From NCBI GenBank assembly GCA_030562195.1, contig CM060200.1, positions 29,055,023 through 29,119,022 of the forward strand: 64,000 bases of DNA, in the 5' to 3' direction. The DNA comes from Nipponacmea schrenckii. Its lineage: Eukaryota > Mollusca > Gastropoda > Lottiidae. The notes below the pieces were generated by a model. The model was given only the letters and a program-made list of their open reading frames with translations. It was not told where the DNA came from and did not search any database. The position numbers and the translations under genes were made by a program. Positions 13,968 to 26,500 of this stretch are shown piece after piece. Numbering within the stretch: position 1 is the first letter of the stretch; every line of letters starts with the position of its first letter.

Positions 13968-14057
13968 CAGAAACATCTACCAGTATTTCAACCTCTGATC
14001 AATATTTGATAGTTGTCTATTAACTATTAGAGGCTGGTAAAAAGGCAGATGTTTCTG
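13968..14057. repeat. Imperfect hairpin in myosin 3' flank
   Basis: CAGAAACATCT at 13968-13978 is exactly inverted as AGATGTTTCTG at 14047-14057. Inner blocks ACCAG/CTGGT and CCTCT/AGAGG also pair. The predicted structure is a bulged hairpin of about 90 nt. It could be a MITE remnant or a structured 3'-UTR element; the sequence does not decide. Confidence 0.5.
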
Positions 14058-16383
14058 TGTAGTTTGTACAATTAATCTTATGTTGAACTATTTAACTAGT
14101 CTCCTAATTCAGGAATTCAAATGTTGTACTGTGTATCAAAACCCTTCTATTTTATATGGAACAGAAATAATGATGATTCCAATTTTTTCAGTAACCTTGG
14201 AATATCTTTATATAAAACAGAAATAATAAGGATAATTCCTGTATATTATTATAGAAAAAATTCAGCATTTGTTATTTTGCTATTTTATCTCAATTTCTGC
14301 TCTACCCATCATAGTGCCTCTCAAGTTTATTATTTATTGCAACATTTTAACACAATTTGCTGTATCATATTAGTATTAAGGCTTGCTTTTGTTATCTAAT
14401 TATATTTTTGTATATGGTATACTGTTAATAAATATTTATATATTTTGATACTATCCCTTTCAGTTAGGGAGAAGGCTTGGATTTGTTAGTTCATTTTGAA
14501 GATCCTTTGTTCTTGTGAATTTTAATGTTGGTGATATTTGCTAAGGAGAGGAAAAGTAAATTGTCTAGTTCTTTCACAAAAAAACAAAAACAAAACTTCA
14601 CTGTAAGTGGCATTGCTGTTCTAACAAAACTTTCTTCACAACACTACCCTGATATGTTGTTGACAACAATCATTTTACCAAGGTATTTTTGAAGTCATCT
14701 TAAGATAGAGAATGCACTGCGTAAACATAGCTGATTCATTGTTTATTCTTTCACTTGTAAACAAACTGTCTAAAATCTTGATTAATCAATGACTTGTGAA
14801 AAATACATAAAATAATGAACAAATTTTGTTAGAGTTAAAAATTAAATTAAATTCATTTCAGTGGCGGAGAAATATTGTTGATGATAAATTAAAAAGATAC
14901 ACCTATTAGAAAATTATATAACAGTACTATATTGCCTTTACTAATCTATTCTAAATTTAACTCGTTTTTTCTCTTATCCAGTAGAATGTACATTTTGAGA
15001 CTAGCGTAACATGTAAAACAGAAAATGCAATTAAGAGAAATGAAGTGGTAACATTGAACACTAATAAACTGTCTAATAAGTTGACTGTATCCCTTTAAAT
15101 TTAATACATAATTATATGATCTACATCTGTTGAGATGGAAACCCTTTCAATTACGTTTTTTTATCTAATTATACTGACAATTAAAAATTAATGAAGTTTT
15201 ATATTAAATGATGTATAATGAGATACAAATTCATTTAATATAATTAATAATATAGGATTTGAAAATGAATCTTCATTTCTTAAGCCATTCTATATCGCAA
15301 TATATATTCATACTTATGTAATTTGTTAATTGTTTCTGGCAAAATTTAAAATCCCATGTAAGTTCAATATATATATATATATATGAAATTTACCAATAAG
15401 TTGAATTGGTAGGGAACATAATTTAAGCCTTGCTTAATATTCAAATACTTGTTATTTAGCCAAAAACCAAATAGAATGCAATAGTTCATGTACAGTCATT
15501 TATATATATAGGCTATATATATAAATATTTATGCTCCAGATCTCATACTATTCAGCAGAATTGCACCAGTATAGTCTGTACATATCCTAACATTACATAA
15601 TGCAGTCTACTAGTATTTGGCTAAATTAGAAAGATGATTGAATTTTAAGCCAGGCTTAAATTATATTCTCTGCTGATTAAACTACCTAAAATAATAGAAT
15701 TGTAACGGAAATGTTCTGTGTTATTTTCTCAGGCTTTGAACAAACATTGTAGCAAGACTATAAATTGAATATATGACAGTCCTTTCACAAACTAGTAACA
15801 ATTTTGCATTTATGACTATATCTTTGTTAACCGACTTTGACAAAATTGTATGGGGATGTAAATAACAACTAATAGTTTACATGTGACAAACAAGACATTA
15901 TCAATTTTACACCTTTTTGAAATGTCAACTTTTAGAGGAAAATACAACAAGCGCTTACAAGTCAACATGCAAAAGAAGATTAGTGCTCTGTTTTATAACC
16001 TAATTATTCTCCATTCCATATTTATTTTGTTATTAGAAAAAATTATTTCATTGTGAGAAACTTAGCTTTTAAGTTAGTAAGGCAATTGATCTTTGCTAAT
16101 TGCCCCAGAAACATTGTGTTAGCTACATGTATGTATTAGACCACAGTATGGACATTACTTCCTCCATTAATTACTCATTGAGAGTTAAATCTTACAAATG
16201 CTAAAAACCAAAGTAACTGCACGAGTAATAGACAGAAAATATCAGGTAAGCTTGAACAACAATAATACACTTTTTGAAATATGAAATAAACAAGATATTT
16301 GGTACAATATATCTTTTTGAACATAAAAAACTCATTACATTAAAACAAAGTTTATCTTCCTTCTATAGCAAATAAACATTTAA

Positions 16384-16845
16384 AGGGGCACAATCTTGAT
16401 TTTTAGGGGTCGTTTTGGGCCTTTGTTACAGTCCTCAGAAATACTCAAACTCTAAGAAAATTGCAAAATACCTTGAAATATACCTCAAAAATTTCACTTT
16501 TTATTTTTTTTTCCGTGCTGTACGCGGCTGGTCTTCAGTCAGTCTGAAAATTGTGTGTCCTGTTGACAAAATCTACAATTGCTATTACATGTACTTTCTT
16601 TTTGTTTTATCAGTGTGGGTCTGCGCAGTAGTCTATTTATAACTCTTTGATTTTCCAATATGGCGGGACGTTCATAATATCTTAAGACATGATTTTCAAA
16701 CACGGATAATTATGGATACACATGGATTTGAAGGCTCAAATTTCAAAGGTAAACTCTGTAGACTATGTCTGATTAGCTTAACAAAAGATTTCATGTGTTT
16801 GAGGCTGTCTGATGATTGTCCGAAACAAATCAAGCCTGTGCCCCT
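16384..16845. mobile_element. MITE with TTAA (or TA) target duplication
   Basis: Ends are inverted: AGGGGCACAATCTTGATTT on the left against AAATCAAGCCTGTGCCCCT on the right (16 of 19 paired). Both ends are flanked by TTAA (16380-16383 and 16846-16849). Length is 462 bp, with no transposase frame. TTAA is the piggyBac target; because the bases next to the end are A and T, a TA target (Tc1/mariner) is also compatible. The terminal bases are not the usual piggyBac CCC, so the superfamily is open. Confidence 0.65.
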
Positions 16846-17361
16846 TTAATCATGGAGTAGACTATGCGGTTTATTATCATAAATATTAATGCTAAGGGAT
16901 TCATAATGTAAATACATGTATTTTATTAACCAGCTGATGGCTATTAGATTGAGACTAATGTGCTGGTTTTAAGGTCGTAAGCCAATATTTAGATGACTAT
17001 ATCTCTTAAATGTACAGATAAGATTTAATTGATCTACCGTATTTATAAATTCTAAGCTTAGAGTGATATCATGTCTGAGAAATATGGTAATATTCGGCAG
17101 TGAACTTACCTGGTGTCATAAAGTAGTTATTATTTTTTTGGATTGATCTGATTAAATAAGGATTCTGTTTTGTTATTTATGGCAGGTTTATCTACTGATG
17201 AATATATATGCTCTTTTTGGTCAAATTTAAAAATGTTTAATTTTATGTTCATTCTAAGATGCAGTATTCTTCTGTACAATTTTCAGTTGTATTGCCACAG
17301 ACAAAACACAAACTGCTCTTTATTCATTTATACCATTAGTGCAATGCTTTAAATTGTATAC

Positions 17362-17595
17362 CTTCAGCCCAGTTTTCCCTTGTCAGAGATGCAGGTTAGA
17401 GGGACTGACACAGAAAAGGTGTCTAGTCGTTCGGATGGAACAATAAACCGAGGCCCCATGTGCTGCAGGCTGTGCACTTAAAAGATCCCTTGACAGTTAG
17501 AAATCGCTAAAAGAGTAGGCTAATGCTGCCCTCCTGTCAAAATTTTCCATAAGGTGCCCAGAAAAGTAGGACATAAAACTCTTCATTTCATTTCA
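17362..17595 (+). mobile_element. 5'-truncated SINE containing a conserved central domain
   Basis: The region from about 17415 (gtgtctagtcgttcggatgg) to 17480 aligns well with 22716-22785 in the full copy (gtgtctagttgttggatggg and onward: 'acaataaaccgaggccc' against 'acgataaactgaggccc'). This is the sort of internal domain shared by many metazoan SINEs (Nin-DC/Meta-like; exact family name not certain). The tail is TTCATTT-rich. Flanking duplications TTTAAATTGTATAC (17348-17361) and TTTAAATTTTATAC (17596-17609) differ at one base, supporting LINE-mediated insertion. Confidence 0.75.
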
Positions 17596-19204
17596 TTTAA
17601 ATTTTATACAACTCCACCTTTTTGCAGTCTTATATTTTCCCAACATTATTATTTCTTCTCTCAGCAAATTTTCACATGCTTCCTCAAGAATGGAACATTT
17701 TGAAATTTGAAGAACAAGTAAATGAGAAGATAATAGCTGCCATAGTTGAAGTGGTGTACAATCAAGCTTAATTATCATGTACATGTATTTAACAATTTAT
17801 GGGCTGAAACAACACAATTCAGTAAGGTGTTGCCCACCAATATTATCATTACTACATCAAAATTTTTGATAGATGCTAGGCATACCTTTAAAGTTTTCTG
17901 TGTTATTTAAGAAAAAAAATTTTGTTCAGTGCATTTGTGAAAATGGCTTCATAAGAATTAAAAAGGTTATGCAAAAATTACTGGACAATATTCCTTTAAT
18001 TGTAAAACATTGTACCAGTTTTAAAAGTAAAATTTGATAGATAACCTAAATATGACAAGATAACAAAGTATACAACCTAAATAGGACTTTGACTCCACCA
18101 TATATTTCATAACAAAACCTTTTAATTCATCTATATATAATTTGTAGAATATTATATCCCAGTTATCCCTTATAGTTTAGCTATCGCACAATTGTGATTT
18201 GAACACCATTAGGGAAATCAAGTGCAATAAAATGAATTTTATTATATTTAGATCAAAACTTTATGCATATTTGTAAATTGGTATAAAAAATTGATCGTTA
18301 TAATAATAATAATATTCTTTTAACCTTCAAATTCTTCTACAAATACAAATACCAGTATAAATAAAACATTGATCTAATTACAATTTATTTATTTTTAATA
18401 TTTGCCGCATGGTTATTACCTAGCTGGGATATTATTTTCTTCAACTTGATTTGGCTTTGATTTGATAAGAATAGCATTATGTGCGGGAAACTGTGGTAGA
18501 AAATTTGTTACATTATAATAAAGATGGGAACATCAGAAATACACATGTAACCTTATTTTAAATAGAATGCATAATTTGCCTTTTTAATCAATTTCAATTA
18601 TATGGCTTAAAATTAATTCTATTTAATCTCCAAAAGTTTTAACATATTGCAACTACATGTACTTTGAATTATTTTTGAACTTATACAATATTTATCTATA
18701 TAATATAATTTCATCATACTCATTACTGAACTTCGATTGTGATATATCCTTCAAAATATATACACTTACTATTCCTTATTACAAATGGTCCAAATACAGA
18801 AAAATAAGAGGCAATTCTCAAAATTAGCTGATTAATCATATAAATATTATTCAAAGACAGCATTTGCTTTACATAGCATACTCATAACAATATTTTCAAT
18901 AAACTTTTAACAGTCAAGTTTACTTCTACCAAATTAATAACAAATATCTTTTTCTCTTTTGAAAGGAAAACAATCATCTAATACAATACATACAGGTAAG
19001 CTATGAAAAATTGCACACCACTTTCTGTTTTTTGCTCTCAACATTTTGAACCTGTCAAAAATGTATATTTTGAAAAGTAGGTCACACAAATCAAATATAT
19101 AAACCATCAATCCCAATTTATTAAAGCTGCTATTAAGCATATCATTAACAATCACATATAAAACAAGCTTCAACAATTTTAATCAAGCAACAATCAAACA
19201 ATAT

Positions 19205-21886
19205 TTAATCTAACATACCTCTTATCATATAATTCAAAATGCCACCATGTTTGAAGTATGCCAACTCTACTTCAGTATCGAAACGAGTTTTGACATCAAA
19301 GGATTTCCCATTTGTAACATTTACAGTAATAATTTGACCAGCTTTTACATCTTCAGGCACTGACACAGAAAAGGTTTCTTTTCCAGTAAGTTTTAAACTT
19401 TCAGCATTTTGGCTGTCTAAATATTGGAATGGGACAATACCCATACCCACCAAATTACTGCGATGAATTCTTTCATAACTTTCTGCAATAACAGCTTTAA
19501 CTCCTTGCATCCATGGTCCTTTAGCTGCCCAATCTCTAGATGATCCACTACCATACTCTTTTCCAGCCAGGATGATAACTTGCTTGTTTTCCTTTTGGTA
19601 CCGTTCTGCAGCATCGAAAACATCCATTTCTTGTCCAGTCGGTACATAGATTGTTCTAGCACCAGGTTTACCAATAAATTTATTCAACAGCCGAATATTA
19701 GCAAAGGTACCTCTTGCCATGACAGCATCATTACCTCTTCTAGAACCATAAGAATTGAATTCTCTGGGTGCCAGACCTCGACCAGCAAGATATCGGGCTG
19801 CTGGACTATTTCTAGCAATACTTCCAGCAGGTGATATATGGTCAGTTGTCACCGAGTCTCCAAGATTTAATAAAACATAGGCATTTTCAATACTGGATGG
19901 TGGTTGGATTTCTTTAGTCATTTTTTCAAAGAACGGTGGTGATTTGATGTATGTTGATTTTTCATCCCAAGGATATAACATGCTTTCTGGAGCTTCTAAT
20001 TCATTCCACCTCTTATTACCACTTGTTATTTTGGAGTACACATCTTTAAACATTGAAGGTACCACAAACTGCTTTTCTACTGCTACAATATCTTCTCTTT
20101 TAGGCCAAATATCTTTGAGAAAGACAGGTGTGCCATCAGCTCTGGTTCCAAGAGGTTCAGTTTCAAAATCAATGCTTACAGTTCCAGCTATGGCATAGGC
20201 AATGACCAATGGTGGTGAAGCTAAATAATTTGCTCTGGTTAATGGATGAATTCTTCCTTCAAAGTTACGATTACCAGATAAAACACCAACTCCAACTAAA
20301 TCACCTTTTTCAATCCCCTCAGCTACAGGCTCTGGTAGTGGACCGCTGTTTCCAATACAAGTCATACAACCATAACCAACTACATCAAATCCAAGTTTCT
20401 CCAAATATGGTATGACGCCACTTTCACGAAGATAATAAGTTACGACTCCACTACCTGGAGATAAGCTGGTTTTGATATAAGGACTGATTGTAAGACCTGC
20501 CTCGACAGCATTCCTAGCTAATAAACCAGCACCTAACATAACTGATGGATTACTGGTGTTGGTACAACTTGTTATAGCTGCTATTACCACAGAACCATGA
20601 TTCAATATATATTCTTTATTATCATAAACTATTGGCACCTTAGTTGACTGTTTATCTTTTGGAATGGCAAAACCTTTAAAGCTCACTTTATTATCTAGAC
20701 AGTTCTGAAAGTCAGTCTTCATATCAGAAACAGGAACTTTATCATGAGGCCTTTTAGGACCAGAACAACAGGAAACGACAGATCCTAGATCTAATTCTAC
20801 AATTTGTGAGAAAACAGGATCTTCATCTTGGTTGGAATAATCACGGAACATTTTATTTAGATGTAAATATTTTTCTATCAGGATAAGCTTTTCTTCATCT
20901 CTTCCAGTTTGTTTCAGATAAGATATGCTGGCATTATCAACAGGGAAGAATCCAATGGTGGCACCATATTCAGGACACATGTTTGAAATGGTAGCTCGAT
21001 CAGCAATTGAGAGAGAATTTACACCTGGACCAAAAAATTCGACAAATTTTCCCACCACACCAATTTGTCGAAGGTGTTTTGTAACTGTAAGCACAATGTC
21101 GGTTGAAGTTATGTAAGTACCTGGTGTTCCACATAATTTGTAACCTATGACTTCTGGTAAAACCATACTTATTGACTGGCCCAACATGACAGCTTCAGCT
21201 TCTATACCACCAACACCCCATCCTACTACACCTAGACCATTTATCATTGTTGTATGGGAGTCTGTACCAACTAAACTATCTGGATACAAGGTACCATTTG
21301 AGTCAAACACAACTCTAGCTAGATATTCTAGGTTAACTTGGTGAACTATTCCAGAACCTGGAGGAACTATCAGCATATTCTTCAGAGCCTTGGCACCCCA
21401 CTTCAAAAACAGGAATCTCTCTTTGTTCCGTTGAAATTCCAACTCTTGATTTTTCTCTAAAGAATCAGAAGTCTTAGAGACATCAACCTGAACAGAATGG
21501 TCAATCACTAAATCAGCAGGGCATATTGGATTAATTTTCTCTGGATCACCTCCCATTTTCTTTACAGCATCTCTCATAGCAGCAAAATCTACCACTGCAG
21601 GAACTCCTGTAAAATCTTGCAAAATAACTCTTGCCGGCTTGAACGGTATTTCCACTTGTTCATGCTGTGTCTTCGACCAGTTCAGTATATTTTCAACATC
21701 AGATTTTCTAATAACGAACTCGTCACAGTTCCTGACAGCTGATTCAAGAAGAACTCTGATTGAAAACGGAAGTTTGTCATATCTCTCATCTTTCAAACCA
21801 GCCAAGTCAAAAAATTTATAATCGTTTCCTTCAATAGATTGAGACTTTAGAAGAGATGCGAACGGGTGCGTTTCATCACTCGCCAT
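19205..21886 (-). CDS. ACO1: Cytosolic aconitase / iron regulatory protein 1, intronless
   Basis: Bifunctional protein: with a 4Fe-4S cluster it isomerises citrate and isocitrate in the cytosol; without it, it binds iron-responsive elements in mRNAs. One uninterrupted frame of 893 codons, about the family length (889 in human). I chose the ATG at 21886 ([10 protein letters not shown]): it has a good context (AAAATGG) and aligns with the family N-terminus. An upstream in-frame ATG at 22042 would add 52 unrelated residues. Cluster cysteines are Cys441 (SCTNTSNPS), Cys507 and Cys510 ([12 protein letters not shown]). [11 protein letters not shown] and [14 protein letters not shown] in the N-terminal half and [14 protein letters not shown] in the swivel domain are canonical. 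No frameshift or stop, so it is likely functional. It lies tail to tail with the myosin gene. Confidence 0.95.
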   Translation of the reverse strand: MASDETHPFASLLKSQSIEGNDYKFFDLAGLKDERYDKLPFSIRVLLESAVRNCDEFVIRKSDVENILNWSKTQHEQVEIPFKPARVILQDFTGVPAVVDFAAMRDAVKKMGGDPEKINPICPADLVIDHSVQVDVSKTSDSLEKNQELEFQRNKERFLFLKWGAKALKNMLIVPPGSGIVHQVNLEYLARVVFDSNGTLYPDSLVGTDSHTTMINGLGVVGWGVGGIEAEAVMLGQSISMVLPEVIGYKLCGTPGTYITSTDIVLTVTKHLRQIGVVGKFVEFFGPGVNSLSIADRATISNMCPEYGATIGFFPVDNASISYLKQTGRDEEKLILIEKYLHLNKMFRDYSNQDEDPVFSQIVELDLGSVVSCCSGPKRPHDKVPVSDMKTDFQNCLDNKVSFKGFAIPKDKQSTKVPIVYDNKEYILNHGSVVIAAITSCTNTSNPSVMLGAGLLARNAVEAGLTISPYIKTSLSPGSGVVTYYLRESGVIPYLEKLGFDVVGYGCMTCIGNSGPLPEPVAEGIEKGDLVGVGVLSGNRNFEGRIHPLTRANYLASPPLVIAYAIAGTVSIDFETEPLGTRADGTPVFLKDIWPKREDIVAVEKQFVVPSMFKDVYSKITSGNKRWNELEAPESMLYPWDEKSTYIKSPPFFEKMTKEIQPPSSIENAYVLLNLGDSVTTDHISPAGSIARNSPAARYLAGRGLAPREFNSYGSRRGNDAVMARGTFANIRLLNKFIGKPGARTIYVPTGQEMDVFDAAERYQKENKQVIILAGKEYGSGSSRDWAAKGPWMQGVKAVIAESYERIHRSNLVGMGIVPFQYLDSQNAESLKLTGKETFSVSVPEDVKAGQIITVNVTNGKSFDVKTRFDTEVELAYFKHGGILNYMIRGMLD

Positions 21887-22042
21887 TTTGTTCAGCTTGA
21901 TAAATGTCACGTGATGTCGAAAGTTCACGACAATAATCACAATCAAATCACAGGGACTTGAGCCAGCAACCAACGATAAGACATTAAAGGTGGACATCCG
22001 TATCAAATTTTCCAATTCATATTTTAAATCAATCCGTTTCAT

Positions 22043-23545
22043 TCTGAATAACTTAAAATAACTAGATAACCATTAGGTTAATCCGATTTAAAAGGATTTT
22101 ATAAGATTCACAGCCTAAAGGGAGCTTAATTTAGTTGCAATGTTGCAAAATTAAATAAATTCTCTTTGAAATTTAAACGAAAATTGTCTCATTTTTATTT
22201 CGGATTTCATATTAAGATTATAGGGTTTGATTAATTTAAAGTCAGTATATCTAAATTTCTAAATTTGATAAGAACGAGATGGATTTATACCTCCTACTTT
22301 TCTGCACAAATTACTAGTAAGTTTAAATTGATATAAGTATCATTAGTTTAAGTAATTAAATTTTATGTACTCAAGATGATGAGGAGGTGGGGGAAGAGGC
22401 TATGGACTGGGGCCCCCTCTCTGGTAATTTTTTTTTTTTTTCCAAATATGCTCTCCTTCATTCCGAGACCCTCTGTAAGTCACTTCAATGCCTGCTAATG
22501 GCACATTCAAAGATTTTCAGTTTGTAGTAATTGCTAATTAATATAATGCTGGTTGTAATAAATTTTTTCCGATCATGATTTCTTGTGTTCTTAAATGTCA
22601 GGTGCTGTGAGTCCCTACCAGGGATTCGCAGAGGCTCAGTGAGTCAGATGCTTGCTCCCTAACCTGAAGGTCCAGGGTTCAATCCTGCCAAAGGTCAGCC
22701 CGGGACTAGCATGTAAAGTGTGTCTAGTTGTTGGATGGGACGATAAACTGAGGCCCAAAGTGTTACAGGAAGTGCACGTTAAAGATTCCTCGACGGTTAG
22801 GCTAAGGCTGCTGGCCAGGCAAGATTTCTCTCATTGAACACTGTATAACTTTGCCCATCTTCATTAGACCGTAAGGTTCAGAAGAGTAGGATGTAAAACT
22901 CCATTTTAATTTCTAGTCCCTACCAGATAAAACTAAATGATTCACAGAAACACCACTGATGCTGATAATTTTAGTTACTGTTGATCATCACCTTTACTTT
23001 CAAGTAAAGAAAAGTGTAATTCTAATGGAAGAGCTTTCAATGATGTCAGATGTCATCTTTTGGATATTCAAACACATTGATCATTGATATCATTGGGTCA
23101 AAAACCTGGAATGACTGTATAGTTTATCACAGTCTATTTCTAAATACATGTATGTGAACAAATGGACCATAATTAAAAGTGGTTGAATCATGTGTGCAGA
23201 TAATAATATTTGATAGTAGATATATATATCGTTTGGATATATCAAGTATTAAACATACAAGCTTATCAATTTTATTAATATTTTACAAATAGAAAAGTTC
23301 AGGTTTTGGAAATATATTCTAAAAAGTGCTGTTAAATGTACATGCATTATGGATCAAATCATTGAATCATTCAAATCTTTGAAAATAATTAAAAGACCTC
23401 ATGGTTTAAGTTTAAAGATGCTAATGAGGTTGATATAATATTTAATCAGAATCGCATTCCACAGCTTTATATCTTGAGTTAGTATGTACAGGTTATAAAT
23501 AAATAACAGAACTTAGTCTTTGCCAAAGAGGCGAGATATATGACA
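22043..23545. other. Non-coding region between IRP1 and the choice-of-anchor gene
   Basis: It should hold the IRP1 promoter/5' UTR (right of 21886) and the 3' UTR of the neighbour on the same strand. Besides the SINE at 22622-22914 there is a T-run at about 22430-22442. No further gene recognised. Confidence 0.6.
22622..22914 (+). mobile_element. Full-length tRNA-derived SINE with 12-bp target-site duplication
   Basis: Perfect duplication AGTCCCTACCAG flanks it (22610-22621 and 22915-22926). The head has an A-box-like GGCTCAGTGAGTCAGATGC and a B box GGTCCAGGGTTCAATCC. The conserved middle (about 22716-22800) is followed by a unique 3' part sharing 'agtaggatgtaaaact' with the copy at 17362-17595 ('agtaggacataaaact'). 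It is 293 bp long and non-coding; the open frame across it is incidental. Confidence 0.88.
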
Positions 23546-26500
23546 TTATGGCCTGTATGAGAATTGATATATTGCTATAGATCCGGACCCACCACCTAAT
23601 ACATATAGTAATGTCTGGTTGGTTGGACTTTGAGTCGTTGGTATTATTCTGAAATATAATAATAATAATATAATAATTTTTTATGTATTCATGTGAAAAT
23701 TTCCTCATATGGTATATATAAAGACATCCATCCTAGACATTATTTCCTATGGGAAATGACAAATATTCTTCAGAGAATAAGCAATATATCTCGATTGACA
23801 TTTAAAGAATGTCTTATACTTGGGACCAAGGAACTTTGTGTCTAAGACTGTAGAGTAGACCTTTTGAACATTGTCCACCAAAGATTTTACTGTGTTTGCT
23901 TTGCATCTTTTTTTCACTGGACATTTGTTAATTTACCTAATATCAGAGATGTAAGCATTGCCCGCCATGTTGTTATCATATAAATCACTCCATAAGTCTC
24001 CAGTTCCACCATCATATTTGATAGTTTGTAATTCAGCTGTAATTGATGATTCATCTATGACATATAGATAAACAGATCCCATAGTTTCACTCCCTACAGC
24101 CATAAATAATGTCCCGTTTGACCTCTTTACATCTAGAGCATTTAACTTCGGTCCCTAAAAATAAATAAATTGAAAACATTCTTTAGTCCTACAAGAATTT
24201 TGTGGTGGCCACTATTTCTTTCAAATACTGTAGCCTATATATCAAATATTTATCAGCCGATCGCAATAAAATTTGAAAACAACATGATAGCTTTAATCTT
24301 TTGAAATAAGATGACAGCTTTAATATCAGCTTGGTTAATATCTCTGCTTCACAATAAAAACATACCATGTTATCTGAGGTTGAATCACGTAATGTTTCGG
24401 GAGACTGGTTTGTCCAGGCAGCACAATCTGTGTTAAATATAGTTTTTAATGAGGCAGCATTCCTTCTTTCTATCTCATCTCCACTGTCATAAACTGGTGA
24501 GTCGTAACTACCAGCTTCCCATATACTAAAACCACGACCACCATAGGTATAGATCTTCTGTAAACCATATAATGTTGTACCATCAATTCTTGATACCAGC
24601 AATCTTCCTAAATACATTTACAAATATGATATTACTGTTTTATCATGTAATTATAAATATAATATCATGCTACAAAATTTTACATCATAATCATAAATCA
24701 AAAATTACAAAATTGGAAAAATAGAAAAACACGAGTAAAGAGTTATCTTGGAATTTCCTAGAGTCTATCTTGTGGAATGGCAAAACCAGATGTCCAAATT
24801 CCCCTTGCAAAAATACTGGTACTTCAAAAGTTTGATGGATATGACATAAATGCATTTTTTCCATACTAATAACAACTTTACAAGTTCTTTTATCATTAAT
24901 TATATCTACAATATGATCATACCTAGTCTACTGTCTGTTTTGAGTTCATTCACAAATGTAGCATTATTTATAGCAATTTCATTCAACAAGTTTCCTGAAA
25001 TGATAGAGTGAAACATATTACATGTATATGGCTCAAAACATAATAGTATATGGTAGTGCTCAGAAACACAAGTTTTCATTTGAAACGAATGTGTTTGTTG
25101 ACTTGAAATGCTTCAATAGAAATAATACCGTTTGCCATTCTGTACCAATAATGTCATTTCACTGAGTGGCTACACTTCATGATTGGGTTAAAAGGATTAT
25201 GAATGTTGCATACCTCTACCCAGTTCATCAGCCAAAATCCCATCACTCCATATTAAACCATCCACTTCTTTAGTATACTGTCTAACAGCACCTTCATTAG
25301 CTGTTACAAGGTATGTCTTTTTACCCACTTTAAATTGTTTAATAACATCAGGTTGATACAGACCATGTATAGGGTATGATCTCATGTGTACACCTAAATA
25401 TGAAATGTAAACATTAATACTGATGGCAATATGATTAAAACAGAATATGACTATACTTGTACCGGTACCTCAAATATTCCACCATGTTAGGTTAGTGTAC
25501 TTGAATCAAAATACTGTATTATGTAGATGATATGGATCACATATTCTGTTCAGTAAATACTTACTATATCATAAATTCAAATTCCTAGATAGTTATTCAC
25601 CCAATGTTTGGGATATGATAGTTATAATGTTTTGATTATATAATTGAACTAGTCCAGGTCATTCAATTAGAAGTATTAATTCTTTTATTTTAATAAAACA
25701 TATTACTTCTCACTCTGGAATGACCACAGTATCAAAATTATACGGTAAAATTTTGTTGAATTGCAGCATGATTCAGGTCAGATTTTGATTTTGGAAAGTT
25801 ATATGGATAACTACAACTGAGCTGTATCACTGTGACAAGTAAATATTTAGACAGCCAGATTGAGGTTATACGTATCAAAATGAAAAGAAAATGTAAGAAT
25901 ACCATACCTCCATCTCTATCACTTGTATCTAGTTGTAAATCAGACCACTCTTTAGATCCTAAACTATTAATGTTTATAACTACACCACTATTAAGGTCTA
26001 CTTGAGCTATAGCATTATTTTCCTGTTACATAAATAAGAAATCATAAAGAATTAATGACTTAAAATATTAAAATACTTTCAATACATGTACTCTATCACT
26101 TGACACAAATGACTACTTTCAGTTTCAGAATATAATCTTCAGTAAGTTTAAATGAATATTCTGTTGACTCCAATATGTCCAATGGAACTGCTTCATCTCC
26201 TAGAATATTTGCATCATTTTATTTTTGAATGATCAAATTTGCTGAATCATAAGAACCTATGATAGATAGTTTTTAATTTTAAATGCAGAGGTAGATATTT
26301 ACGGCACAAAATATTTCTAAAATATTTTTTAAATCAGTAGAAAATGTTCAAATCACCAACTCTTTGGAGAGTGAGAACTGGTAAAGGCCAGTAAATATTG
26401 ATCCTCAAAAAGTAAAACAATCAATTTAAAAATGTCCACACACTAATGGTTTGATTTCAGAAAACATTCCAGCTTCAATGAATAACTAGGCCTATATTAT

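Larger units (their letters stand above)
12460..19204. other. Non-coding region between convergent myosin and IRP1 genes
   Basis: It contains the 3' untranslated regions of both flanking genes. A candidate polyadenylation signal for IRP1 is AATAAA on the minus strand at 19117-19122; AATAAA at about 14428 is one of several plus-strand candidates. It also holds a MITE, a SINE and a hairpin, listed separately. Short open frames (for example 13734-13916, 14121-14399, 18934-19176) have low-complexity, AT-driven composition and I do not accept them as genes. Confidence 0.6.

Noticed and set aside
19580..21821. Seven plus-strand open frames inside the IRP1 region
   Set aside because: Antisense shadows of a highly constrained coding sequence.
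21887..22042. Longer IRP1 start giving 945 residues
   Set aside because: The additional 52 residues match nothing in the family, and the Met at 21886 has better context and the expected N-terminus. Kept only as a low-interest finding.
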